Notes: generated from the sequence alone by a model not told the origin. A DNA stretch of 64,000 bases from Brugia malayi (GCF_000002995.4 NW_025062476.1:11282501-11346500), one strand, 5' to 3'; counted from the first letter of the stretch, positions 47,501 to 61,935 are shown. Numbers and translations: made by a program.

Positions 47501-50500
47501 GTATTATTACAAACAGAATTTGTATAAATTATCTAAGAGCTATTAATTTCCTCACTTTTCGTCATTTTCTTTTGAATAAACATATTCGTAAAAAGTTTTT
47601 CACTAAAGTTTCCCATGTTGCTTTTTCTGCTCTCTTAGATTTTTCTCATTTGGCATCAAAGAATTAATCATATTAAATGATTATAAATGAAAAAAATTTT
47701 CCTAATTTAACTAGCAATCGGTTTTCCTCACTGATGCACCAAATATAAAATGAACAAATTGGTATTAATGAAAATAAATCATGCGAAGGCCTTATAATAT
47801 GCTCATATTCAAAACAGATATAACAAAACAGCTTAATGAAATAAAAAAAAAGTATATCATTTTTCAGAAGATTATTGCCTCGATTACTTTAATACATTAA
47901 ACGGAATAGGTAGTTAGGAAAAGAATGAATGATTTAACTTATGAAAAAATGAAAAGTTTGCAATCTGAATAAAGCATTACCATAAAATAGTTAATTAAGA
48001 TAGTTATGCTTTCTATATGTTGTTCAAGTGCAAAAATATCCAAAAAATTACTTATGGTAGGGTTTTTTTAAAATATTTTCTTCTAATTTGAAAATGATTT
48101 TTTACAGTCATAAAACTTTTCTGCATTTTTGAATCGAATTTTAATGAGTGATAATAATTTCGAATTTTGTCGGATAATTTCACATACTTGAAATTGAATT
48201 TTCGAAAAGAGATCACTGCAAAGAAAATTGCTTGCCATCTAAAATTAAATAGTGAATTGAGTTTCCTTTTGTATAATATCTAATTTATACTCAATTTCAA
48301 TTAAATGATTATGACACTGAATTCAAACTTGAATACATGCGGTTTAATTATTATGGCATCATTACGTCAGTTGTTGAGTATTTTTTTTAATTTGAATTAA
48401 GATCTTAAAAGAGAAATTGTAATTTAAGTCTGGAAAATCTTGGTGCTTTCCATTGGCTCATAAATGTTCATTACCTGTTAAATAAATCACTCTCTAAATC
48501 TACATTTAATAGATGCATTAATAAATACTTTATATTTCTCGACACTTTTTTTCTAATATAATTTTTCCTTGAACTAATTTAATTTACAACTTTTTTCTCA
48601 GAAAATCTGTTATTACATTTATGTTTTGTTAATGCCCTCATACTGATTCTTTCTAAGCATAAAAATTAAATTTGCATTATTGTTTCAGAAAATCAGATGC
48701 ATGCGATATGAGTTAGCTCTTTGTCTCAAATTAACTTGATAATAAAATTGATTTCAACAATTATCCATAAAATCTTGAATCAGTGCTATTGTTTTTCTTC
48801 GAAAAGATATGCCAACCAAAAGAGTAACATCAGTGTACTTTGATCAGTACTGAGCTATGCATTTTTTAAGTTTATCATTTCCGGATTTATCAAAAAATAT
48901 AAATGCAATTGGCAGGCGATTTTTTAATATTAAGTTTTTTTTAATTTTAATCAACAGATAATTAACAGCAATGCTTCCAATAAGGTTAGAACAATGCAGA
49001 ATTTGAAGATTTACGCAACAAAACATATACATAATTGTTTAAAATTCGTGCAATAACAAGATCATCTGTTATTTGTCTATCAAATATGTGAAACATATTT
49101 ACTGTCTAAATTTTGTTTTGGTTTATTCTCCTGTAATAACTATTTCTTATTAACTGTTTGTGTAATTGGTTTAAGCAATTAGTAAATTTATCCGTATATT
49201 TATTTATTGTTTTCACAACTAATCAACAATTTCTATTTGTTAAAAAAATAAGTTCAAGGTTTACCTTTATCTAGATTTCATTTATAAAGCTGTTTAAAAA
49301 TTCAGTTATTCAATCAAGTAATTTGCGATCTCAGTCGATCTGTTAAACTATTCTCAATGCTTTTTATTAACATCATTTTGTAAAGTCTGAGGTAATTATC
49401 ACTTCAGCATTTAGTCGCTTAGTACACAAATATTTTTATAAAAGTTGCTGCTCAGAATTTGCTTATTTTCACTGTAATTTAATTTATTTTCTCATTTTTT
49501 TAAAACAAAAAAGCAAATTCTTATAATGCAATATTAATATATTTTTTTGAATGAAATCTTTTTTTTTAAAGCAAAAAGCAATTTAAATGGTTTTTATACA
49601 GTAAAGTGTGAAAAGAAAAAACAAAGGTGTGCGCTTTTCTTTTTTTCTAATTATCACTTATAGTTTTAATTAGCGTTTGATGAAAAACAAAAATTATGTC
49701 TGAAAATTGGTGCATACATTCATGCGTTGCTAGGAGAAAAAAATTGCAGACTTTATTACTTTTTAAATGAAATGATCAATCATAAAGAGCAGGTGAATCA
49801 AAACTTAAACTAGGAAATAGATATTTCCTTTAAATAAGTCTAACAAGAAATGCAAAAATAAACAAGTACATTTAGAGTAATTTGTAATTGAAAATATAAT
49901 GCATTATCTAACTACATTTGAGTACAATTTTCCACATTCAAAGTGTAATTCACAATTAGAAATTGTATTGAAATGTGCAAAATAATGTTTCAATGCAAAA
50001 ATTAGACTTTTATAACAAATAATTTATTCAATTACATTAACATTTATATGATTTTATTGCAAAATGACGCAACCAATAAATGCAATATATATGGATGCAA
50101 ACGGATATTTATTCTATGTAGCAATGATTTGCTTTCGAAAATTTTTCAAATTTATATGACATTTGAAGTAAAATTTTGTTCTCAATTAATTATTCAGCAA
50201 AATAATCATTTATCATCAATTAGTGAAATGAACTCGATTACTATACCATCCATTAGTATTTAGCGTTGTTTCTTGTCTTTTTCCTTTTTTGTTTATTTTC
50301 GTTTTTTTCCATCTTTTCTAAAAATCAGTCGTAATAATTATTGAGAATGTTGTTTACTTTTAGTTATTTACTTATTTTTTGTCCTTTACTTAGTTCCTTT
50401 ATGCTTTTATGCTAATTAAATAAATAATTTTCATTCTAATTTATTGTTGTTATAATTAAAAAATTATGTCTGAAATGATAAATTTAATTGTGTTGCTATG

Positions 50501-50826
50501 AGTTACGAAGCGGTGATTTTTTTCATGTAGAAAATGAACCAACAATTAAAAAGAATGAACAATTACATTTTATTTTAATATCTGCTTAAAAAGATATGAA
50601 AAGTTTGCATTCTACTTTACGTTTTCTTTTCAATGATTACTTAAGTTTCATATACCGATAAGTTAACATTTCATCCCAATTCTTCTACCATATTCATTCT
50701 TTTCACTCATTTTTTACGAAGTGATAACAGATCATTTCTTGTCAGGTATCTTTTTTATTTTTTTCATTAGTAGTAAAAGTTTAAATGAACAATCAAAAAT
50801 TATTTTCAGAAATTTCATTTAAATAA
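44578..50826. other. 6.2-kb intergenic region
   Basis: No exon with conserved signal found. 45620-45870 is a degenerate minisatellite. A T run lies at 45938-45957. A 27-bp word beginning TACCTCTTTTGTATATAT is repeated at about 46620 and 46657. A 72-codon frame at 50048-50263 has no motif. TATTTTCAG ending at 50809 is a probable leader acceptor 17 bases before the next ATG. Confidence 0.45.
45620..45870. repeat. Degenerate minisatellite with CATTATCCATGCAGAAA units
   Basis: Roughly ten diverged units of about 20-25 bp (ATTATCCATGCAGAAATA, CATCATTCATGCAAAAATA, GTCATCTATGCAAAAA and so on) in one orientation. Confidence 0.75.
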
Positions 50827-52709
50827 ATGGATCATAACACCGAACTTGCTAGCAACATATTTCTTCTCATTTTAAACATTTTACAAATCTTTGCAAACTT
50901 AATTGTGCTGCTAGCCTATTTCACTGATAATCAACTTTTGGCTAATGAAAATATCATCCTTCTTGTTTCTCTTGCTGCTATCGACCTTTTCTATTCCACA
51001 TTATCAATACCGTATTTAACAGTATTAATTAGTGGATGGGTACCAAATGGTAAGTTGTATTGTCGTATATTATGCAATACTGTGCACTAGAAATTGTCGT
51101 ACAATGCTTGATATCTTATCATTTTCAAACTTTTCCAATACATTGAAATAAACAGTTTTACAAGTTTTAATATTTTTCTGATGCTTGTTTTTAAAAAGTT
51201 TTATAGAAATGTTATTTAGCATACTGTAAAAGTGTACTGTATGTCAATTTCTGATACTGTGATTGCTGTATCAGAAATTGGTATACGGTACATCTTTTGA
51301 CAAATAATTTCAAATAGGATTCAAATAATATGTACTTACTTGAGAATACGTTATGAAATATTTGCCAGTTATCTTTGATTTATAGACAATGGAAAAAAAC
51401 ATTGATTATATATATTATGCTAATAATTAATTGTTTCTGAAAATTATAACAAAAATATTGGAATTCTTTTCTTTTTTCCAATGTAATAGTTTATGTGAAG
51501 AAATGAATTACAGAAATTAGTGTTAATTAATTATATTAAGAAAAATTATTCAGGCACAGAATATCATTACAATCAGTATATCGTACTGGGTTTTGGTTCC
51601 AGTCCGGCTGCACTCATGAAAAGTGGTTGCACAATAACTACTTTAATCGCGATAGATCGAATTTGGGCATTATGGACTCCAATGAAATATTATGCTATGA
51701 ATAAGAAACCGTAAATCTATGATAATAATTCTATATTGATATAATATATAGGATAATATATATATATATATATATTCGATAAGTTCGTAGTATTTCTTAA
51801 TCATTTCAATTCATTCAAAATTTCATTAGCATTTTATATTATCTTATTTCAAAAAAAAAAAGTGATAATGCAAAACGATTAGGTAAAAATTTTGAGTAAT
51901 CCTAAAGCAGTAATCATTCATTTAAAATATTAACATATTTATCAATTAACATTCACTATTGTTATTTCAAAAATTTCTTAAATTTCCAGCTTATTATGTG
52001 GCGGCTTTATATTTTCACTTTTAATGGCAGGATTTGATTTTTCATTAATATTTATTTTATCAAACGGTTTTAAACCGACATCCACTTGTAGCGCTTTTGC
52101 TTGCTTTACTTCTGAGGTATGTGATAAACTTCCAATAGTAATTGTAATATTAATATGAAACTATATATCATATTATCATTTTGAAAATGTTTAAAAGAGG
52201 AGATTTCAAGCAACTTTCCGACAATATTATTGTAAGTAATATTAACAAAACTATTTGCTATTGTAATTTCATTTTAGACATTTCGTACCTATTGGGGATT
52301 ATCTAATATGGTTGTTAATTTACTATCATGTTTATTAACGATTGTTGTTGCAATGTTATTGAAAACAAGAAAAAAACAAAAAGTTCATGGTGCTGGAAAT
52401 AATTCGTTAGTTCGAAAAAAAGAAGACAAATGGGTAAAAGAATTTTTCAAAAAAATTAGAAATATTTTAATAAAAATATATGCATACATTTTTTAAATCT
52501 ATTCAAATTTGAAATTTTTTCTTTAAAAACTAATACTTAACAAAATAATACATCAAATATTACAGGCAAGCCGTGCATCATTTTATGTTCTCATCGTATC
52601 AGCAATATTTGGTGTTGTTCCAGGTGGAATAAATGGTTGCGCACAAAGAATTCAATCAAATGTAAATTTATTGTCCGACTAGCTAATCAATTAATTTTCA
52701 TTAAATATC

Positions 52710-52749
<40 letters not shown>

Positions 52750-53069
52750 AGTATAATGGTCAATAAAAAGAAAAAAGAAAGGAAAAGTAATAATGGTATA
52801 TTTTAATCATCTTTTAGTAAAATGTGATATTACATATTAAAAAATGTCTTCCAAATATTTCTTAATCATTTCAGTTTATTAAAACATTAGCATTTTATAT
52901 TCAATTATGCGCATCAATTAGTGGACTGTCACATGCATTCATTTTTGGAATGGCACATAGTCTTATTCGACGTCGAATCTTTGTAATGCTAAAATTAAAC
53001 AAATACTGCACCGAGCAAGCACCAAGATTTTCTCAAAATTCGGTTTTTCCAATGACTAATTTAAATTAA
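50827..53069 (+). CDS. Seven-transmembrane receptor, nematode chemoreceptor-like, 317 aa
   Basis: Predicted G-protein-coupled receptor. Exons 50827-51049, 51554-51710, 51990-52116, 52278-52433, 52566-52661 and 52875-53069 total 954 bp with phases 1,2,0,0,0 closing. Features: TM1 near LLILNILQIFANLIVLL, TM2 near IILLVSLAAIDLFYS, a WVPNG extracellular turn, TM3 with IAIDRIWALWTPMKYY (DR box and PMKYY), TM4 near FIFSLLMAGFDFSL, TM5 near LSNMVVNLLSCLLTIVVA, a basic third loop (KTRKKQK), TM6 near FYVLIVSAIFGVVPGG and TM7 near LSHAFIFGMAHSLI. It differs in sequence and intron phases from the two Srsx-like neighbours, so it belongs to another receptor class that I cannot name. The start is the first ATG after a strong acceptor. 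Confidence 0.85.
52712..52743. repeat. (TA)n microsatellite
   Basis: TA run in the last intron of the receptor at 50827. A shorter TA run lies at about 51757-51773. Confidence 0.9.
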
Positions 53070-55966
53070 TTCATATAAACATTTTTACTTAAGCTTTTAT
53101 GAAATAAACTTTTGTAATTTATTACACTCATTTACACTAACACTTGTTTTTCTAGTTTATAATATATCAGGTGTTTTATAGGCGATAGCAATAGTACCAA
53201 TGATAATGATGATAATGTTCAATGTTTGTAAAGTAAGGAACGTTGAAATCCATTCATGCAAAATATTCCTCATAAAATAGATCAAATATCTGATTTAGTA
53301 AAAGTTTCATTTTTTAGAAAGAAAAGATCAAATTTTTGATTGAGCATGAGATTTTTCTGAAAAAAAAAACTGAATTTAAGAAATTAATTTAGATTAAATA
53401 ATTAAAAACTTTAAAAGTGAACAATTATTGTTAAGGCATTTGAAAGCAATTTTATATCAGCCAACGGTATAAATGTATTGAAATAAATCTAACATGTATG
53501 ATGATATCATTATTGATTGAATGTAATTTATTTGAATCATTCTTAAAGCCAAATATTCATTCATACTTAAATTGTATTTGTATTTGAATTGAAAATAAAT
53601 AAATGAACATTTTCACAAGAAAGAAATAAATTTCTTAATGAAAATTTTAAATCTACAATGTGTGATATATGTAACAAAATTAATAATTTGGTGACATTTA
53701 TAAATTACAAAGTTTGATGACATATAAAGTTTGCATACAGATAATAGTTATCTTATACAGCATCAATTCGTATTAAATATCACCATATTTGAAACAAAGT
53801 GCGAAAATATTTTTTATTTATACAAATATTTTATTATTTATGAATGTTTGAAAAACTCAACTGTAGCAGATTAAATTATGCCAGCATAAGTTAAAATAAG
53901 TTAAACTAAAATATCATAAAATTCTTTTGCACTGCTTCATCTGAATCATTATTGATTTAAACTACCTCTAATTTAGTAGAAAAAAACAGCCTTCAGATTA
54001 CACACGGAAAAATGCATAATTTACAAGAAGTTATAATTATTACATATGAAGTAAAATAAGCAGTAATTTTTAGAGTTTTTCAAGAAGCTGGAAAAAATCT
54101 AATATTTGACTGAAATTTAATTGTACATTTTTGGCTACAAAAACAGTGATATAATTTAAACTGACAAAATTAAATGATTGAGCAGAATAATTGAATTTTT
54201 CTTCACTTTTATCATCAAAATGCGTAGTTCATAAATCACTCAGCTAACAAATAATACTTAGAAAAGAATACTGCTTATTACCGATTTCAGAATAACTAAT
54301 TGCATTTTTGCACTTTTCTTTGCTTTGCATTTTTTTGCATATATTGTTCAAAATATGGTACGGTTTTACCATTCCTCTCAAAAAATTACTTTTAATTTTA
54401 TAAACAATCGATAGTGAATAAATTTTTTCAAATTAATATCAAAACATAATGAAGTAGAATTATGATAAACAGTTCCTTTCTTTCTTTCATATTCTGAAAT
54501 TAATGAATAATTACAGACTGAAATAAATATGACAGTGCTTTGAAACATTGGTAGTTGAATAGATTTCACTGTTCAATGATTGTTTATGAATTACTATGAA
54601 TTATCCCGTACTCAAAGAAGAGCACTAACAAATCATCGCATTTATATTCTATTTTGTTGAGTTTACAACAGTAAACATTTCAAAAGTTTTTTCTCCCCAC
54701 TCATTGTTCTCAATTCAAATAAAATAATAATATTGCGTGATTTTTTGTTATTATATAAATTGCAATTTGTATAAGAATTCATTCATTTTCTAAAAAGAGA
54801 AAAAAGTTTTCATACATTGATAAGAGCTAAAAGAATTGAAGTGAAAAAAAAAATTAATTCAAACTGTTCCAAACACAACTAAAATCAGTAGTGCATTTCA
54901 CAATTATATCTGCTCAGTTCTTGCTAAACACAAATTTAAATATACATATATTTCTGCATTCTTCGATTTTTTGCTGATTTTCTAGATTTTTCTTTTCTAT
55001 TTTATCTCCTTTTTGCCATTAAAAATAACTAGAAGGAAAAATTTGAAACTGAAAAATAGAACTGAAAATGAAATTATCACTGATATCTGTGCTACTCATT
55101 AAGATATGAAATTTCGCTTTAGTAATTACTTCGTAATTAGAGACTGAAGTAAGAATAATAGCTCGTTGAATCTTGGCCTCATAAATAATTAGCTCTAATA
55201 ATTAATTTTTGGTAATATATGTTGGCAAAAAAAGGAATAAGTAAATATAGAAATAGAATTATACTGATTCTTTGAATATTTTTTTGATAAATTTTGTTGT
55301 GATTTAAGTTGAAAAACGTCATATACTTTGAGTTTCGTTTTTCATATATTATTAATAATTGTATTACTTTGAAACATTTTTTTTCGTTCATTTTCTCTAT
55401 ATGATATCGCAAAATATTTCGATTAGCCTATCATTAATACTTCTTTTGATTAAGAAAATTATGTTGTTAATTAAGAAATTCCCAAAAATATACAATTTTA
55501 ATTTTTTGCTTAATTTAAAAGTAGTGAAGAAAATTTTACTCCCAAATTGATATCAATTTTTTTAATTTTAACACTTATTGAGAAAGGAGCGTTTTTAAAT
55601 GAAATAAGCTTTATAAAGTTTATTTTGGTGAATTTTACGGTTATGTCATTAATAAAAAAAAAACTCATTCATCATTTTATGCTATCTACCGTAATTGATA
55701 CTACTATAATATAATATATTCCCTGCATTTTAAAAATTGGAAGTTTATTTAGCACCAGCAGCTTCATCAGATTTTATTTTTAAAATTATTAGTGACAAGC
55801 AAAAACCATTGGTTGATTTGTGATGAATGACTAATCTCGAATTATATTTTTCTTTGTATAAAAAGTAATCAACAATTTAACAATATCCCACTGATAAAGC
55901 AATATCTGATGTATTCTTGTATGTAAACTTCATGTATTTCATTATAATATCTTCAGGATTAACAAA
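53070..55966. other. 2.9-kb intergenic region between two receptor genes
   Basis: AT-rich, no exon recognised. TATCTTCAG ending at 55956 is a probable spliced-leader acceptor 10 bases before the next ATG. Confidence 0.5.
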
Positions 55967-58841
55967 ATGAACACATCAACATACGGAGAAATTGATCTTT
56001 TGAATAAAATTTCTTTTTATATTCGAACTTATGTTTATGCAACAACTGGTCTACTGCTATCAGTAATAAATATACCGCTATTTATGGCAATAATCATTAA
56101 CAGAAACTTCCGGTAGATCTATCCGAAATAAAATTTTTGTTTAGAAATTAAAATTTAGAAAGTAAATTAAACTTTTTTCAATGATAGACAGTCAATATGT
56201 TGTGTTATAGTTCGCATTTTGAAAAATAAATTTATTTGATATGAGTTAATGATAAATTTTTTAAAATAAAATAAATTGAATATATTTTGAGTAAATTTGG
56301 CAGAAAATTAGAAGGGAGTTAAGTGGAATGGAAATTGGTAGTAATAATGAAATTTCAAGAAGACATTCAATGCTATAGTTGACATTATATCATTGTAAAA
56401 TGATAATTTCAGTATTTACTATTTTATTCTTTCATTCGTGTTTATTCATGGCGGTATCACTGGTCTTTTAATTCTGTCTTATGCGATTCGCATTTTCTCT
56501 AAACCGTATTTGCTAAATGTAGCGATTTCGAATAAGAATTGCATATTTCAGGTAAATCACAATAATTTTTTTTGAAAGGCTTTCGGAATATTTGAAAATT
56601 AAAATGCAATATTTTTTTTTTAATAATTTAATGTTATATTGAAGTTACACTTGAAAGAAGTTATAATTGCAGCACAGAAATAAAGCTAACATTTGTTTAC
56701 TTGTTTTTTTTGTTTTGTCACATAAGTTGTGACAACAGAATTTAAGAAGTAATATTAAAAAGAAAAAAGGTAAAATTTTTTGAATCCAGTAATGTAGAAA
56801 TGTTCATAAATATTATTTCATTTACTTTTCTTTTTCGTCTATGAAATTTTTCACTAATTTTAATTTTGTTTAATAAAAGTTTTATTTATATTTTACTGAT
56901 TCTTCGATTCATTCAAATTTTCTGTCGGTTTTTTTTTTTTTAGCAATAGTTTTTTTTTTTTTTCTGTTGCTTAACCAATTAAAGATAAAATGAATTCAAA
57001 TTTTGTTATTAATTCAATCATACTATAATTACAGATTAGCACAGGCCTTATGCAAATGAAATTATTAAATGCATTTGGCTTACTAGCAAATAGCATTGAC
57101 CGATTACTTGTCGTAGCTTATCCGATTTATTATTTTCGATCTATTCGAAAATTAAACACAATTTTATTGATTGGCTTGTATATTATATCACTTTCTATTG
57201 CACTGTTAAGTATTATTATCACTCAATTAAGCCCAGATAAAATGACTGGAAGCAATTGCGCGTAAGTGTTCATATTAAATTGAGACTTTTTAGAATAATA
57301 TAATTTAAATTGTCATGAAGAATTTAGCTATAAGTAATATCATACACTAATTAGCGTGTTAAATACAAATCTTATAGATCATACACTAAGTAACTAAAGA
57401 CTTTATTTTTATGCATATTTAATTGTGATATATGTTGCAATTACCATAATAAATTTTTATTTTGCTATTATCAACATCAAAATAAAAACGAAAACACTGA
57501 TCGATGATCAGTCCGTTATCGTAAATTAACACTTAATTTTCAGTCATCAAAAAGCACTTGATCCAAAGGCATTATTTTTGGTGCAATCATTTAGCACATC
57601 AGGTTCTTTAATGAGTATTGTTATAATGATATGTATTGTGCACTGTAACAAACGGTTAGCTTATTAATTCTCAAGACTTAAAAAAGTGAATATTTTTAAA
57701 GTGAAATTAAGTGCAAAAAAGAAATTTATTGTTGAACTCATCTACCTAATTAGAAAATCATCATAACAGTAGTAATTTAGGAGCTGAGACAGTAATATTG
57801 AATTTCCTGATCGAGAAATTTGTCTAAGCAACCAAACGGTTTTAAAAAAATTGTCTTCCCATAAAAAAATTAAAAAAATACCAATTGATCAAAGAAATAC
57901 TTAGATAATTTGAAATTTTTCGTGGAAACATAATAATGCTACTATTTCGTCAAATTAAAATAATTTTAATTAATAAATTAAAAATGGTTTCAATAAACAA
58001 ATTCTCTTATTTTATTATATTTTCACAAAATTTTACCAATAATTTTAGGCACTTCAATAGAATTGCAAATAACGCACAGAGTGTAGGACGAAATTTGCAA
58101 AATTTTTTGAAGAAGCAAAAAGAATTCACATCAACAGCACTCATTTCCTGTATATTTACATTTTGTAATATTTTTATTCCATTTTAGAATTCATTCTTTT
58201 CAAAAATTCATTAGTTATAGTACTTTAAAAATTATTTCTTTTTTTAAATTTGAGCGAATTTTGCTTTGTTTATTAAGTTGGTAGAGATGCGTTCACAAAC
58301 ATTAATATATATTTTACTTTCATAACAATTATTTACTGATAAATTTTGATAATAGTAGAAATGAAAACATAAAAGTTAATTTATAAGAGTATACAAATAA
58401 TTTTATCGAAATTCTGATGTGCTGAATTGTAATTAAGACAACAATTTTTGTCTCCTAGCATTTCAAATGGTAGCAATGCGAATTTTATTCAAAAGATATC
58501 AGATAAAAGCATAAAGTGTAGCAATAAATTGAAACTTAGACTGAGAAACAAACGATTTTCTGTTTGCTTTTCAAATAAATACAAAAATTACAGTTTTGCA
58601 TGTTACACCATCACTGATTCAAACGATATGCAGCAAAATGGATTATCAAATTTGCCTTCACATTGGTTTGTATTGTAATTTATTATCATATTTGAATTCT
58701 TTTAATATGCCGATGCTATTTCTTTATCGTCAAGACGATGTCCGTGAAAAGATTTTCAGTTTAATATGCTATCGTTTAACAATTCGTACACCTGTAAATC
58801 GTATCACTTCTAACAATAACAAAATGACATCTATTAAATAA
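55967..58841 (+). CDS. Srsx-like seven-transmembrane chemoreceptor B, 328 aa
   Basis: Paralogue of the receptor at 40284. Exons 55967-56112, 56413-56551, 57035-57261, 57544-57654, 58049-58164 and 58594-58841 total 987 bp. Exons 2-5 have exactly the same lengths (139, 227, 111, 116) and the same phases as receptor A. TM1 is near SVINIPLFMAI, TM2 near LSFVFIHGGITGLLIL, TM3 has NSIDRLLVVAYPIYYF (D117, R118, a normal DR box), TM4 near ILLIGLYIISLSIALL, TM5 near MSIVIMICIVH, TM6 near STALISCIFTF and TM7 near LSYLNSFNMPMLFLYRQ. For the last exon I chose the acceptor ending at 58593, because the nearer one at 58459 runs into a stop after about 18 codons. TM6 to TM7 is less conserved than the rest. 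Confidence 0.86.
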
Positions 58842-60194
58842 TTCATGTAGTATCATTGCTTCGGGTAAAATTTTTGAAAATAAATTTTAAATTTCAAATA
58901 TATTTGTTTAAAGCAGAAATACTTAAATTAGAAAAGTGCTTGTTAAATTACAAAGCATTCAATTCCAATTATTTGTAAACATTGTAATTTGTTGCATCAG
59001 AATTTTGTTTTTTTTCTTTCTAAATAAAGCATAATTTGTATGATAAATGACTTATTCTGTTATATATCTGAACAAAAGCAAATTATTTTTGAATATAAAA
59101 TTTATTTTTCGAATTATTTTTTTTTTTTTTTAATGTGCAGTAAATAGTTTTATGTTTGAATGAATCATGAAGTAAACTTTACATGTTTCATGCATTTGAA
59201 AAACAATACGTCACATTTTGAGAAATCTTTTTACAAATCTAATAAATAAATTAATAATCGTTTGAAAATTATTAAAAAACTTTCAAAAACTAAAAATAAG
59301 AAGAGAAATTGGTATCATATCTAGCGTTAAAAAACAAAATAATTAATCCATTTCATCTTTCGTTTCAAAAAAACTTTATTCATTCTACAACTTAAAATTA
59401 ACATTGCTATTTAATAATAAGAAAATTGTCGTTAATTTAATGAAATCATAAATATATGATGATTGAATAACAGAAATGCAAAGCAGAATTTCAGCTATTT
59501 CATTCGACTGCGACATTTCTCGACCAGAATTACATTAACGAGAATGTGAGCAATAATCAACAAATGATAAATGCTTCCTAACATCGTTATGATTATGAGA
59601 AAAAAATTTTTCTCGAAGTTTTCATTAATAATTAATTATAATAAAATAATAAAAAATGTAAGGAAAAATTTGAAATACTTCACGCAACATTTCTCAATCG
59701 AAGTTATTAATTATTATTAAGAATATAAGCAATAATCAACAATAGCAAATAACTCATGAAATATCATACGAATGTCATCACAAATGGAAGAGAACGAATT
59801 TTCATAGAAATTTTTAATACCACAGAGTATTTAGTAATAAAAAATAATCTCTTCATCAACAAATATAATATTTCTTATTGAAACAATTAATTTTTGCTCG
59901 TATATTTGATAACATTTAACCGTCTTATTTAGTTGTATTATTTAGTGCTACTAATAATATATAATGACTTCAGCTTATTTCAAAAATCTCTCGAAAATAA
60001 TGAATTATCTCGCTTTTCATTAATAGTTAATGCGTGCTATTTGATAATTAATAATAATGGTCGTAGATTTTCTAATGATTATTTCTGATAATGAAATGTC
60101 GCAATAAACAATGACTGATTTGGATTACGGTAATATTAAAATTTCTGTTTAAATTATATTCGTCAAGTGATTCTAAATAGATTCGGCGAAGAAA
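58842..60194. other. Intergenic region after receptor B
   Basis: AT-rich. Probable 3' UTR first, then no recognisable content. Confidence 0.45.
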
Positions 60195-60845
60195 TAAATT
60201 TATTTTACTTGTTATGCTTCACTTTTAATCATTTAACGAAAATTTCTGAAAAAGTGATAGTCACCCAAATGTTAAATTTGATAAAAGGATTGGTATTTGC
60301 TTATTTTTTGCACTTCATTTTCATTTTGAAGCTAAGAATTCTGCATTAAAAGCTGATGATTCAAAATTCTATATTATACGAGAAAGTGCGAGATTCCAGA
60401 GCTAATCCAGAATTTTACATTGAAAAGAGATAGTCCAAATCTTATATTAAAAAGAGAAGGTCCAGAATTTCATGTTATAAGAGAAAGAAAATTCTTTAAT
60501 AATTCAAAACTTTGTATTGAAAAGATTAATGCGTGACTCTAGGCCATCTTCAGAATTTTGAATTCCCAGCTTTTTTTTTAATTATAGAATATTTCATCTT
60601 GTTTCCAATGTAGAATTCTGGACTACCTCCAAAATTCTGGACCATCTCTTTCTGGTGTAGAATTCTAGATAGTTTTTAAGTTTCCGGATTGTCTCTTTAA
60701 TGCAGAATTGGACTATCTGTTTTCAACACAAAATTCTATGTGTTAGATATTCCTTTCTTTGAAATCTATTAATTCTCCAAAATATTTATTAAAAGTTCAT
60801 TCTTTTGTCGTCTTTTTTCCTTCTTTTTTTTTTTTGCTTTACATG
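60195..60845. repeat. Dispersed repeat copy B
   Basis: Diverged colinear counterpart of 34975-35580, with the same inverted arrangement of AGTCCAGAATTTTACATTG-like units and their complements. It is followed directly at about 60838 by ACATGACATGTTTAAAG, which in copy A lies 1.1 kb further on at about 36690. Confidence 0.7.
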
Positions 60846-61019
60846 ACATGTTTAAAGCTGAAAAGACAAAAATGAAATATCTAAAAAATGAAATACTTAA
60901 AACTGTTCATTCGCATATGAATGTTATTTAATACTTCAAATTGTTCATTATGGACGATATCATTATCCATAATTCAAAATTATTTTCAAATTTGACCTTT
61001 TGAGCAACATTACATTTTT

Positions 61020-61620
61020 TCCTGGACATGATTTTCCATCACTTCGATTTTGATCTGATTTGAACCGGCCATGAAACTAGTTCTGAAAACCGATTCTATG
61101 TACTGTCCCAGATTTAATCCACCCCGATCCCGGTTTTGATTTGACTGGATTTTGTTCGTCTTAGTCTGGTCCTGATTCACTTAATCCGGTCCTGGCGACA
61201 TTCCAATCTGACGGATCTCTGATCATATTCCGAATCTGACCCTATTTTGATCAGGTTCTAATATGTTTTTTCTGGACTAAACCCAGTTCTGAACTGTTTC
61301 TGACCCGATTTTGCTTCGACATTAATCCCGGTCTGATTCAATTCTGTTTGTTTCAATCCGATTTTGGTTTTGACTAAATCCAATAGTTTCCCACATGGTT
61401 CGGACCCAGTACCTGATCCAGTACCTGATCCAATTTCAGCCAGCCTTCACTTTTATTTGGACCTCATCCGGCTGTCGATTTAGTTTCTGGTCAATTATAA
61501 ACCAATTACATTCTAGTCAGAAGCCGCTCCTAACCCAGGTTCAATTCAGTTTTGGTTCGGTGATTCCGTCCTTCTGATTCCGATTTAATTCTATTCGATT
61601 TCGATCCAGTTCTGTTAATA
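61020..61620. repeat. GC-richer degenerate short-period repeat array
   Basis: About 600 bp built from variants of GATCCGGTTCTG, CCGATTTTG and CCGGTTTTGATC words with a period near 10-12 bp, on a clearly higher GC background than the rest of the window. Short exact tandem: CAGTACCTGATC twice at about 61408-61431. A 60-codon frame at 61395-61577 shows no motif. Confidence 0.65.
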
Positions 61621-61799
61621 GTTTATTGTTCTTTTTGCTAAGTAGGAAGCCATCAAGGAATGATCTGAAGAAGTTATCGAATAAATTTGCATTTGAAACT
61701 CTAGCTTTTTGCTTTTTGCGAATTTTGCTTATTCATTTCATTGATTTTGAAAACTCCTTACAGCGCATCCATCATGCAACAACTTTTTCTACAATAGCA

Positions 61800-61935
61800 A
61801 TAAAATAATAACGACAATAATAATAGTACAAAAATAATAATAATAATAATGATAGTAATGAATAAGACAATATTATTAATAATGATAATAATGGTTAAAA
61901 TAATAATAATAACAATAACGATAATAATTATAACA
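61800..61935. repeat. AAT/ATA-type microsatellite
   Basis: Imperfect AAT and ATAACG repeats. The 102-codon minus-strand frame over it is isoleucine low-complexity translation. Confidence 0.85.

Noticed and set aside
58460..58520. Alternative last exon of receptor B starting after CTCCTAG at 58459
   Set aside because: The frame stops after about 18 codons, whereas the acceptor at 58593 restores the conserved LNSFNM TM7 motif.
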